In this document: piece by piece, positions 34,843 through 42,531 of the stretch
How the letters are laid out: each line of letters begins with the position of its first letter
How positions within the stretch are numbered: the first letter of the stretch is position 1
NCBI RefSeq assembly: GCF_018069625.1
Contig: NZ_CP072941.1
Location: forward strand, 3,038,001-3,102,000
Direction of reading: 5' to 3'
Length of the DNA: 64,000 nt
DNA from: Streptomyces yatensis
Lineage (GTDB): Bacteria > Actinomycetota > Actinomycetes > Streptomycetales > Streptomycetaceae
The notes under the pieces: generated by a model
The model's input: only the letters and a program-made list of their open reading frames with translations
Told to the model about the DNA's origin: nothing
The model's database searches: none
Translations under genes and position numbers: made by a program

Positions 34843-35771
34843 CCGAGGACCCGCGCCCGCCCCGCCCCGTGACCGAGGACCCGCGCCCGACCCGCCCCGA
34901 CCGCCTCGAACTCGGCGAGGGCATCCGCTGGACCGGCGACGCCCTCGTCCTCGTCGACATCCTCGAAGGCCGCCTGCTGACGGCGCCCCAGGACCCCACC
35001 GCACCCCTGCGGACGCTGGCCGAACTGCCCGTCCCCCTGGGCGCGGTGGCCCCCGTCGCGGACCGGCCCGGCACCTGGATCGCCGCCGCGGGCACCGGGA
35101 TCTGCCTGCTCGGCCCCGACGGCGCCACCACCTGGCTGGCGCGGCCCGAGGCGGCTGCCCACCCCGCCCGGCGCATGAACGACGGCACCGCCGACCCGTC
35201 CGGCCGATTCTGGGCGGGCAGCATGGGCTACGACGCCGACGAGGACGCGGGCTCCCTCTACCGGGTGGACCACGACGGCACGGTGACCCGGGTCCTCGAC
35301 GGCATCACGGTGCCGAACGGGCCCGCGTTCACGGCCGACGGACGCGCGATGTACCTGGCCGAGAGCGCCCGGGGCGTCGTCCGGCGCTACCCCGTCGACC
35401 CGGCGACAGGCGGCCTCGGCACCCCGACGACCTTCGTCACCATGGACGGCGGCAGCCCCGACGGCATGGCCGTCGACGACGAGGGCGGCGTGTGGATGGC
35501 CGTCTGGGGCACCGGGACGGTGCGCCGGTACCGGCAGGACGGCGCACTCGACCGCACCCTGCGGCTGCCCGCCGCCCAGCCCGCCGGGGTCTGCCTCCAG
35601 GGCGATGTCCTGCACATCACCACGGCCCGGGTCGGCCTCACCCGGCCGGGCCCCGACGACGGTGCCCTGTTCGCGGTCCGGGTCGAGGTACCGGGCCCAC
35701 CGGCGGCCGTCTACCGCCCGCACCCCGGTGCCGGGCGGCCCGGGCCGGCACCGGCGGAGGCGGGCGCATGA
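34839..35771 (+). CDS. SMP-30/gluconolactonase-family lactonase
   Basis: A 310-aa six-bladed propeller lactonase. ELGEGIRWTG carries the metal-binding Glu, and MNDGTADPSGRFWAGSMGYD and GITVPNGPAFTADGRAMYLAES give the conserved Asn and Asp ligands. It would open galactono-lactone to galactonate. GTG 34839 overlaps the aldolase stop. A 30-bp tandem duplication (34839-34868 and 34869-34898, one mismatch) repeats the first ten codons, so GTG 34869 is an equally placed second start without the extra MTEDPRPPRP. Confidence 0.9.
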   Translation: MTEDPRPPRPVTEDPRPTRPDRLELGEGIRWTGDALVLVDILEGRLLTAPQDPTAPLRTLAELPVPLGAVAPVADRPGTWIAAAGTGICLLGPDGATTWLARPEAAAHPARRMNDGTADPSGRFWAGSMGYDADEDAGSLYRVDHDGTVTRVLDGITVPNGPAFTADGRAMYLAESARGVVRRYPVDPATGGLGTPTTFVTMDGGSPDGMAVDDEGGVWMAVWGTGTVRRYRQDGALDRTLRLPAAQPAGVCLQGDVLHITTARVGLTRPGPDDGALFAVRVEVPGPPAAVYRPHPGAGRPGPAPAEAGA

Positions 35772-36793
35772 ACGCCCCATGGCCCCCGGCGGCCGGACCG
35801 GTGGTCTGCGTCGGCGAGACGATGACCGCGCTGGCCCCCGAACCGCCCGACTCCGTGGAAACCGGCGAGAGCCTGCGGCTGTCCGTGGCGGGCGCGGAGT
35901 CCAACGTGGCGATGTACCTCGCGGACCTGGGCCTTGCCGCCGTATGGCTCTCGGCCCTCGGCGACGACCCGTTCGGCCGGCGGGTGCGGGCCGCCGTCGC
36001 CGCGGCGGGCGTCGACGTCTCGGGCGTACGGTCCGACCCGGACCGGCCGACGGGCCTGCTCGTGAAGGAGCCGGGGCCCTCCGGCACCCGCGTCCACTAC
36101 TACCGGCGCGGTTCGGCGGCCTCGGCGCTGGGGCCCGGCGTCCTGGACGATCCGCGGCTCGGGTCGGCGGCGCTCCTCCACCTCACGGGCGTGACCCCCG
36201 CGCTCTCCCCGTCCTGCGCCGCCCTGGTGGAACGGGCGCTCGCCACCCCCGCGGCCGACCGCCCGTACGCCATCAGCTTCGACGTCAACCACCGCCCGGC
36301 GCTGTGGCCGGAGGGCACGGCGGCCACGGTCCTCCGCGACCTGGCCGACCGCGCCGACATCGTCTTCGTCGGCCTGGACGAGGCGCAGCGCCTGTGGGGC
36401 GCGGACCTCGAGGCGGGCGGCGTCCGCACGCTGCTGCCGCATCCGCGCCTGCTCGTCGTCAAGGACGGCGGACGGGCGGCGACCGCCTTCGGCGACGGGA
36501 CACAGGTCACGGTGGAGGCGCTGCGCACGGAGGTGGTGGAGCCGGTCGGCGCGGGGGACGCCTTCGCCGCCGGTTTCCTGGCGGGGCTGCTGCGCGACGG
36601 CGACCTGATCTCGGCGCTGCGACTCGGCCACATCACGGCCGCGTCCGCGCTCAGGGTGATCGGGGACCACGGCCCGCTGCCGGAATCCGGGACGGTCGAG
36701 CGGCTGCTCGGGCTCACCGAACGGGCCTGGGCGGAGCTGAACACCTTCGAGCGCGCGGGGCATACGCCGTCCTCGCCGCCGCTCACCGGTTGA
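35768..36793 (+). CDS. dgoK: PfkB-family sugar kinase, probable KDGal kinase
   Basis: A 341-aa ribokinase-family enzyme: VVCVGETMTALAPE and LSVAGAESNVAMYLADLG at the N-terminus, and the PfkB signature VEPVGAGDAFAAGFLAG with catalytic Asp near the C-terminus. It is the last gene of the operon, and its ATG overlaps the lactonase stop. Family resemblance is to 2-keto-3-deoxygluconate kinases (KdgK), whereas E. coli DgoK is of another fold, so the symbol marks function only. It would phosphorylate KDGal before aldol cleavage. The 3' end overlaps the convergent membrane-protein gene by 11 bp. Confidence 0.85.
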   Translation: MNAPWPPAAGPVVCVGETMTALAPEPPDSVETGESLRLSVAGAESNVAMYLADLGLAAVWLSALGDDPFGRRVRAAVAAAGVDVSGVRSDPDRPTGLLVKEPGPSGTRVHYYRRGSAASALGPGVLDDPRLGSAALLHLTGVTPALSPSCAALVERALATPAADRPYAISFDVNHRPALWPEGTAATVLRDLADRADIVFVGLDEAQRLWGADLEAGGVRTLLPHPRLLVVKDGGRAATAFGDGTQVTVEALRTEVVEPVGAGDAFAAGFLAGLLRDGDLISALRLGHITAASALRVIGDHGPLPESGTVERLLGLTERAWAELNTFERAGHTPSSPPLTG

Positions 36794-38222
36794 CCAGAGG
36801 CCGGAAGGCGCTCCGCACATCGGAGGTGGAGGCGCTGACGTACCTGTTCATCGCCGGGCCCGGGCCGGAGCTGCCGGAGAAGTAGGTGATGACCGCCGGG
36901 CAGCTGCCGCCGCCGATCTGCAGGGTGCGGTGGGACACGAGCTTGCCGGTGCGCAGCTCGTAGACCTTCACCGGGACCGCGACCTTACGGAACGTCACAT
37001 AGGTGGTGGAGCCGGAGCCCCTGGGCCGGTACGGGCAGGTCTGGACGGAGTTGCCGAAGGTGTCCTCGCCCATGCAGACCACCAGGACGGCGTCGGTGGC
37101 GCCCGCGGCCTTCCAGGAGCCGGGGAGTTTGTCCGAGTGGTCGTCGCCGTATGTCTCCCCGCCGTAGAAGAGGGCGCGGTTGATGCCCTTGCGCAGGGGC
37201 TTGGCCCCGCTGTACTTCGCGGGCTTGGAGCAGTACGCGGGCTGGGCGCCGGTGCCCGGCGCGAGCAGGTCGCGGACGTTGGCCAGTTCGATGCTGAGGG
37301 TGGCCTTCTTGGCGCCCGCCCGGGCCTTGGCCGCGAGGCCGTCGTCGGGGTACCGGTCGAGCAGCCGCCGGTAGTGGGCCTGGGCCGACGTCCAGTCGCT
37401 GCGTTCCATGAAGTCGTCACCGCAGGCGACGAGCGCGGCGGGCGCGGTTCGCCGGGCCGTGGCGGCGGACCGGTCCAGTACGTCATGGCTCCGCTTCCGC
37501 TCGCGGAGCCAGTCCGTGACGGCGACGGTGGCGCAGGGGTCCTTGGCGGGCAGGCCGCGGAGGAAGCGGGTCAGGGTCGTCTCGACCGTCTTCTCGTTGC
37601 CGGGCTGGGCGAGGATCGAGGCGAGGGTGTCGAAGCCCCCCTTGAGGGAGGCGGTGTCACCGGTCAGCCCGGTGGTGAGCTGACCACCGGCCGTCTCCAG
37701 CCGACGGCAGTCCTCGACGAACTCATCGCCCCGGGCCGCCAGCGGCGCGTCGGCCATGCGGTGCCCGAACCACACCCCGTCCTGGGCGCTCATCACCTTT
37801 GCGCAGTCGCCGCGTTCACGGGCCCCGGCGACGCTGTCACCGACCCTGGAGGCGTCGAACCGCAGGAGCCCCACCGCCAGCAGCACCGGCAGTGTGACGC
37901 CGAGCGCGACCAGTCGCTGACGGCGCACCGCGCCCCGGCCGCCGTCCCGGCCCGCCTCTCCGCGCGCCAGGAACCAGCCGTGGGCGATGGCGGCCGCCCA
38001 CCACAAGAGCACGGCGACCTCGTACGCCGGATCGGCGGTCGAGACCAGCCGGGAGACGAGCACGACGGTGACGGCTACGGCGAGGACGGCGAGCCCGCGC
38101 CGCCGCAGCAGCAGATAGCCGGCGCCGAGCAGGGAGGCGTTGCCGAGGGCGACGGCCAACGGGTCGTGCGGCCGGGGTGCGGGAGGCGCGGGCTCCGGCA
38201 CGGCGAGGGGCGATTCATCCAT
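36783..38222 (-). CDS. Membrane protein with extracellular tetratricopeptide-like region
   Basis: A 479-aa protein of unknown function. Residues about 23-120 carry several transmembrane segments (LGNASLLGAGYLLL, LAVLAVAVTVVLVSRLV, LVALGVTLPVLLAVGLL). The rest is soluble and contains a TPR-like helix pair (DWTSAQAHYRRLLDRYPDDGLAAKAR) and several Cys residues that could form disulphides outside the cell (PAYCSK, VVCMGEDTFG, TCPYRP, GSCPAV). Similar proteins are annotated only as hypothetical in Streptomyces. It is convergent with and overlaps the kinase gene. Confidence 0.75.
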   Translation of the reverse strand: MDESPLAVPEPAPPAPRPHDPLAVALGNASLLGAGYLLLRRRGLAVLAVAVTVVLVSRLVSTADPAYEVAVLLWWAAAIAHGWFLARGEAGRDGGRGAVRRQRLVALGVTLPVLLAVGLLRFDASRVGDSVAGARERGDCAKVMSAQDGVWFGHRMADAPLAARGDEFVEDCRRLETAGGQLTTGLTGDTASLKGGFDTLASILAQPGNEKTVETTLTRFLRGLPAKDPCATVAVTDWLRERKRSHDVLDRSAATARRTAPAALVACGDDFMERSDWTSAQAHYRRLLDRYPDDGLAAKARAGAKKATLSIELANVRDLLAPGTGAQPAYCSKPAKYSGAKPLRKGINRALFYGGETYGDDHSDKLPGSWKAAGATDAVLVVCMGEDTFGNSVQTCPYRPRGSGSTTYVTFRKVAVPVKVYELRTGKLVSHRTLQIGGGSCPAVITYFSGSSGPGPAMNRYVSASTSDVRSAFRPLVNR

Positions 38223-38370
38223 CCTGATCTCTTCCCGTCACGGCGTGGGTGCGCAGGGCGCTCCATGGTTCACCGCGCCCCCTGGGACCCCTCCCGAGGA
38301 GATCGGCGCGGGCGGTTCATGGGGCGGGGACGCCGCCGCTCCCGGGAAGAAAGCGGGGCAGTGAGATCAG

Positions 38371-39003
38371 ATGTTTTCTGCGGAAACGACCGATATGGAG
38401 CAAACGCCCCCACCAGGCCCTAGGTCCCGCCAAGAGTGGTCCACGGCCCCTTCCGGCACTATCGTCCGCTTCATACCGTCAAGGGCTGCGGTATTCCGTT
38501 TCACGCCGACCGACTGGACCCCTTCCGTGCCCGATCCCTCCCACGCCGCCACCTGGCGCTTCGCCCTGCCGCACACGACGGCCGCCGTACCGCTGGCGCG
38601 CGCGCTGATCCGGAACACCCTGGCCGACATCGGGGCACCCGTGGACGGCGACACGGCGGAGCTGCTGACGGCGGAGCTGGTGGCCAACGCGGTGCGGCAC
38701 ACGGACGGCGACGAGCCGATAGAGCTGGTGGTGGAGCTGGTGCCGACCGGGGGCTGGCAGGTCGAGGTGCACGACCAGGACCCGAATCCGCCCGGCGGGC
38801 TGGACGGGCTGGGCCGCCCCGAAGGGCCCAAGAGACCCGACGGCCTCGCCGAGGGCGGACGCGGTCTGCTGCTGATCCGGACCCTCAGCGCGGACGCGGG
38901 CTACCGGCCGACCCCCTACGGCAAGGCCGTCTGGTTCATCCTTCCGCCCACGGATGACTCCGCGGCCGCGGAGCCCCCCACGGAACGCCCTACGGAGCGC
39001 TGA
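38371..39003 (+). CDS. RsbW/SpoIIAB-type ATP-binding regulatory protein
   Basis: A 210-aa (or shorter) HATPase_c protein. [14 protein letters not shown] is the N box, [11 protein letters not shown] the G1 box and [13 protein letters not shown] the G2 box, the single-domain arrangement of anti-sigma-factor or orphan histidine-kinase-like ATPases that abound in Streptomyces. Start is uncertain: ATG 38371, ATG 38395 and GTG 38527 are in frame, and the ATPase fold itself only needs the last. The 3' end overlaps arcB by 14 bp on the opposite strand. Confidence 0.82.
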   Translation: MFSAETTDMEQTPPPGPRSRQEWSTAPSGTIVRFIPSRAAVFRFTPTDWTPSVPDPSHAATWRFALPHTTAAVPLARALIRNTLADIGAPVDGDTAELLTAELVANAVRHTDGDEPIELVVELVPTGGWQVEVHDQDPNPPGGLDGLGRPEGPKRPDGLAEGGRGLLLIRTLSADAGYRPTPYGKAVWFILPPTDDSAAAEPPTERPTER

Positions 39004-39994
39004 GGGTCGCGACCAGCACCGCCTTGATCGTGTGCATCCGGTTCTCCGCCTCGTCGAAGACGACCGAGTGCTCGGATTCGAAGACCTCGTCGGTGACCTC
39101 CAGCTCGGTCAGCCCGTGCCGCTCGTGGATCTCCCGGCCGACGTCGGTGCCCAGGTCGTGGAAGGCCGGCAGGCAGTGCAGGAACTTCACGTCGTCGTTG
39201 CCCGTCGCGCGCAGCACGTCCATCGTCACCGCGTACGGCCCCAGCAGCGCTATCCGCTCGTCCCACACCTCCTTGGGCTCGCCCATGGACACCCACACAT
39301 CGGTGGCCACGAAGTCCGCGCCGCGCACCCCCTCCTCGACGTTCTCGGTGAGCGAGATCCGGGCGCCGGTGGCCGCGGCGAGCTGGCGCGCCAGCTCCAC
39401 GATGGTGTTGTCGGGCCACAGCAGGCTGGGCGCGACGATACGGACGTCCATGCCCAGCAGGGCGCCGGTGACGAGGTAGGAGTTGCCCATGTTGTACCGG
39501 GCGTCGCCGAGGTAGGCGTAGGCGACCTGGCCCAGCGGCTTGTCGCTGTGCTCGCTCATGGTCAGCACGTCGGCGAGCATCTGGGTGGGGTGCCACTCGT
39601 CGGTGAGGCCGTTGTAGACGGGCACCCCGGCGTGTGCGGCGAGCTCCTCGACGACGCCCTGGCCGTGGCCCCGGTACTCGATCGCGTCGTACATCCGGCC
39701 GAGCACCCGCGCCGTGTCCTTGACCGACTCCTTGTGGCCGATCTGCGAGCCGACCGGATCGAGATAGGTCGTGGAGGCGCCCTGGTCGGCGGCCGCGACC
39801 TCGAAGGCGCAGCGGGTGCGGGTGGAGGTCTTCTCGAAGACCAGGGCGATGTTCTTGCCCCGCAGCCGCCGCTCCTCGGTGCCCGCGCGCTTGGCCGCCT
39901 TCAGCTCGGCGGCGAGCTCGATCAGGCGGCGGAACTCGTCGGCGGTGAAGTCCAGCTCCTTGAGGAAGTGGCGGCCGGTGAGGTCAATCGCCAT
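38990..39994 (-). CDS. arcB: Ornithine carbamoyltransferase, catabolic type
   Basis: A 334-aa enzyme. [16 protein letters not shown] is the carbamoyl-phosphate site, WHPTQMLAD and [11 protein letters not shown] are conserved, and HCLPAFHD is the ornithine-binding motif. The length and the arcA gene upstream on the same strand indicate the arginine deiminase pathway, where it works toward carbamoyl phosphate, although it could also serve biosynthesis. AGGAG lies 8 nt before ATG 39994. No carbamate kinase gene (arcC) is in the window. Confidence 0.94.
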   Translation of the reverse strand: MAIDLTGRHFLKELDFTADEFRRLIELAAELKAAKRAGTEERRLRGKNIALVFEKTSTRTRCAFEVAAADQGASTTYLDPVGSQIGHKESVKDTARVLGRMYDAIEYRGHGQGVVEELAAHAGVPVYNGLTDEWHPTQMLADVLTMSEHSDKPLGQVAYAYLGDARYNMGNSYLVTGALLGMDVRIVAPSLLWPDNTIVELARQLAAATGARISLTENVEEGVRGADFVATDVWVSMGEPKEVWDERIALLGPYAVTMDVLRATGNDDVKFLHCLPAFHDLGTDVGREIHERHGLTELEVTDEVFESEHSVVFDEAENRMHTIKAVLVATLSAP

Positions 39995-40070
39995 AAGGGT
40001 GGCTCCTAGGTCACGGCGAACACGGCGGATCAGGGGCTACGGCGGGGGCGCCGCGGCCAGGAACCATGGA

Positions 40071-40097
40071 AGCATATACGATGCTCTGCATATATAC
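40071..40097. promoter_or_regulatory. AT-rich operator-like region upstream of arcB
   Basis: AGCAT-ATACG-ATGCT (40071-40085) is an inverted repeat followed by TGCATATATAC (40087-40097), an unusual AT island about 77 bp upstream of arcB. The half-sites resemble ArgR-type boxes. It may also supply the -10 of an arcB promoter. Confidence 0.4.
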
Positions 40098-40134
40098 GGA
40101 GACCAGGGGGTGAACCCTGGCATTACGGGTCCGC

Positions 40135-40254
40135 GGGCTCGTGTGCCGGCTCTGCGGGCTCGTGTGCCGGCTCTGCGGGCTCGTGTGACGCGTCCACGGG
40201 CTCGTGTGACGCGTCCACGGGCTCGCCCACGGCTCCACGGCTCCACGGGCTCGC
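40135..40254. repeat. 21-bp minisatellite just after the arcA stop
   Basis: GGGCTC recurs at 40135, 40156, 40177, 40198 and 40219, an exact 21-bp period. Two units continue GTGTGCCGGCTCTGC and two GTGTGACGCGTCCAC. Shorter degenerate copies run right up to the arcA stop (40257-40255). Confidence 0.85.
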
Positions 40255-41484
40255 TTACGGCTCGACCGGGTCCCGCTCGACCGGGCAGCTCATGCACCGC
40301 GGCCCGCCCCGGCCCCGGCCCAGCTCGCTGCCCGGGATGTCGATGACCTCGATCCCGCACTTGCGCAGATGGGTGTTGGTCGTCGCGTTCCGCTCGTAGG
40401 CGACCACCACGCCCGGCTCGACCGCCAGCACATTGCAGCCGTCGTCCCACTGCTCGCGCTCCGCCGCGTGGACGTCCTGGGTCGCCGTGAGCACGCGGAT
40501 GGAGTCCAGGCCGAGGGCCGCGGCTATCGCGCGGTGCATATGCTCCGGCGGATGGTCGGTGACCTTGAGGTCCTTACTGCCCGCGCCCGGCTCGATGGTG
40601 TACGAGCGGAGCATCCCCAGCCCCGCGTACTGCGTGAAGGTGTCCCCGTCCACCATGGTCATCACGGTGTCCAGGTGCATGAACGCCCGCCCCTTGGGCA
40701 TGTCGAGCGCCACGATCGTTTGGGCCGAACCGGCCTCGAAGAGCCGGTGCGCGATCATCTCCACCGCCTGCGGAGTGGTCCGCTCGCTCATCCCGATCAG
40801 CACCGCGCCCTTGCCGAGCACCAGCACATCACCGCCCTCGATGGTCGAGGGATAGGCGGCCTGCCCCTCCGACCAGACGTGGAAGTCCTCCTTCGCGAAG
40901 AGGGGGTGATGGCGGTAGACGGCCTCGTAGTGGACCGTCTCGTGCCAGCGGGCGGGCCAGCGCATCGCGTTGATCGACACCCCGTCGTACACCCACGCGG
41001 AGGCGTCCCGGGTGAAGAGGTGGTTCGGCAGCGGGTTGACCAGGAAGTCATCGGGCTCCATGGCGTGGAAGCGGACGGAGACCGGCTCCGGGTACCGCCC
41101 CAGATACTCCCGCTTGGTCATCCCGCCGATCAGCGCCTCGGTCAGCTCGGGAGCGCTCAGCTCGTCGAACGCGGCGCGCAGATGGTCCGTGGCCAGGGGC
41201 CCGTACTCCTTCTCGTCGAAGACCCGGTCCAGCACCAGCGCCCGCGCGTCCGGCAGGCCCAGGCTCTCGGTGAGCAGATCCCCGAAGAGATGGACCTCGA
41301 CCCCGCGGTCGCGCAGGACGTCGGCGAAACCGTCGTGCTCCTGGCGGGCGCGGCGCACCCACAGGACGTCGTCGAAGAGGAGGGCGTCCTTATTGGTGGG
41401 TGTGAGCCGCTTGAGCTCCAGGTCGGGGCGGTGCAGTATGACGCGGCGCAGCCGCCCGGCCTCGGAGTCGACATGGAATCCCAT
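40255..41484 (-). CDS. arcA: Arginine deiminase
   Basis: A 409-aa hydrolase converting arginine to citrulline and ammonia. Motifs in order: [99 protein letters not shown] and the catalytic Cys397 in [15 protein letters not shown] 41484 ([10 protein letters not shown]) is the family-typical start. It leads an arcA-arcB gene pair on the minus strand separated by a minisatellite and an AT-rich region. It probably supplies ATP or alkalinity from arginine in low-oxygen conditions. Confidence 0.95.
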   Translation of the reverse strand: MGFHVDSEAGRLRRVILHRPDLELKRLTPTNKDALLFDDVLWVRRARQEHDGFADVLRDRGVEVHLFGDLLTESLGLPDARALVLDRVFDEKEYGPLATDHLRAAFDELSAPELTEALIGGMTKREYLGRYPEPVSVRFHAMEPDDFLVNPLPNHLFTRDASAWVYDGVSINAMRWPARWHETVHYEAVYRHHPLFAKEDFHVWSEGQAAYPSTIEGGDVLVLGKGAVLIGMSERTTPQAVEMIAHRLFEAGSAQTIVALDMPKGRAFMHLDTVMTMVDGDTFTQYAGLGMLRSYTIEPGAGSKDLKVTDHPPEHMHRAIAAALGLDSIRVLTATQDVHAAEREQWDDGCNVLAVEPGVVVAYERNATTNTHLRKCGIEVIDIPGSELGRGRGGPRCMSCPVERDPVEP

Positions 41485-41626
41485 GTCCCCATCTTCGCCG
41501 CTCGCGGGCCGTTGTGAACGCCCGGCGACACGGATCACTCGCGCTGATCGCGATGGCAGCCCTGGTTCCGCCGCGGTTCCGCCCTGGTTCCGCCGCGCGG
41601 GGCGGTTTTCGCCATCGGCGGCGGGC

Positions 41627-41731
41627 GGCTATCCGGCCGCGGGAGGGGGCGGCTATGCCGCGGGGGACGGCTATCCGGCCGTGGGGGCGGCGATCCGACC
41701 GCGGGGGGGCTATCCGGCCGCGGGGGGGCTA
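41627..41731. repeat. GC-rich repeats derived from the 3' end of the tail-anchored protein gene
   Basis: CTATCCGGCCG recurs at the stop codon of the gene ending at 41729 and several times to the left (around 41629, 41669, 41710 and 41727), with G-runs between. The unit includes the stop codon of that gene. The rest of the 244-bp arcA upstream gap shows no gene. Confidence 0.75.
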
Positions 41732-42517
41732 TCCGGCCGCGATCACCACGATCAGCACCAGGGCGACCGCGATGAACCCCAGCAGGGCGGAGACCCACAG
41801 CTGGCCGGGCTTCAGCTCGAGCCCGCCGCCGTCGTCGTCGCCGCCGCGCCGCCACCGTCGCCGTGCCTCGCGCCGGGTGGCGCGGGCCGCAGCCTCCTCG
41901 TGCTCCCGGCACTCCTCGGCCACCCCGCCGAACAGCGCCTTCCAGCCCTTCTCGCCGAACCCCGTCATCTGCCGGGTGCCGGCGATCCGGCGCACCACCT
42001 CACGGCCCGCGCCGTCGGCGGCCGTCCACAGGCCGGGCAGGACGCATGCCATCAGCTCCGGCACCGCGCCGCGCTGCGCGTACGGGCGGACCAGCCCCTC
42101 GTACAGCATCAGCGCGTTGCGCACCCGCAGCCGGCGGCCGGGGTCCGCGGCCGGTCCGTCCGCACCGCCCTGGGCGCGGGGCGGCGGGTCGAGATAGAGC
42201 TGGGCGAGCAGCACCTTCTCGCAGACCGCGTCGGCCAGCTCCGGTCCGCGCTCGGGCGCGCGGCGCACCAGCTCGACCACGACACGGCTGGCCCGCTCGG
42301 CGGGCAGCCCCTCGTCCAGCGCGCTCAGCAGCAGGCCGTCATCGGCCCCCCGCAGCGCCGCGGGCAGATCGTCCCCGCCATGGCGCAGGGCCTCGCGCAG
42401 CATCCGCGCCCCGGTGACCGAGACTCGGCGAACCCCCGCGCCCGCCGTCCTCGCCCGCTCCGCCGTGGTGTCGTCCGTGATCTCCGTGCCTGTCGGGTCC
42501 TCTGTCTCTTTCACCAT
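41729..42517 (-). CDS. Tail-anchored protein of unknown function
   Basis: A 262-aa protein that I do not recognise. It is mostly helical and charged (LREALRHGGDDLPAALRG; VVVELVRRAPERGPELADAVCEK), contains WKALFGGVAEECREHEEAAARATRREARRRWRR, and ends in one transmembrane helix, LWVSALLGFIAVALVLIVVI, so it is a likely C-terminal tail anchor with the N-terminus in the cytosol. ATG 42517 has GAGAGGGA upstream. It lies 14 bp after the P-loop-like gene and is probably co-expressed and a partner of it. Confidence 0.72.
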   Translation of the reverse strand: MVKETEDPTGTEITDDTTAERARTAGAGVRRVSVTGARMLREALRHGGDDLPAALRGADDGLLLSALDEGLPAERASRVVVELVRRAPERGPELADAVCEKVLLAQLYLDPPPRAQGGADGPAADPGRRLRVRNALMLYEGLVRPYAQRGAVPELMACVLPGLWTAADGAGREVVRRIAGTRQMTGFGEKGWKALFGGVAEECREHEEAAARATRREARRRWRRGGDDDGGGLELKPGQLWVSALLGFIAVALVLIVVIAAG

Positions 42518-42531
42518 CGATGTCCCTCTCC

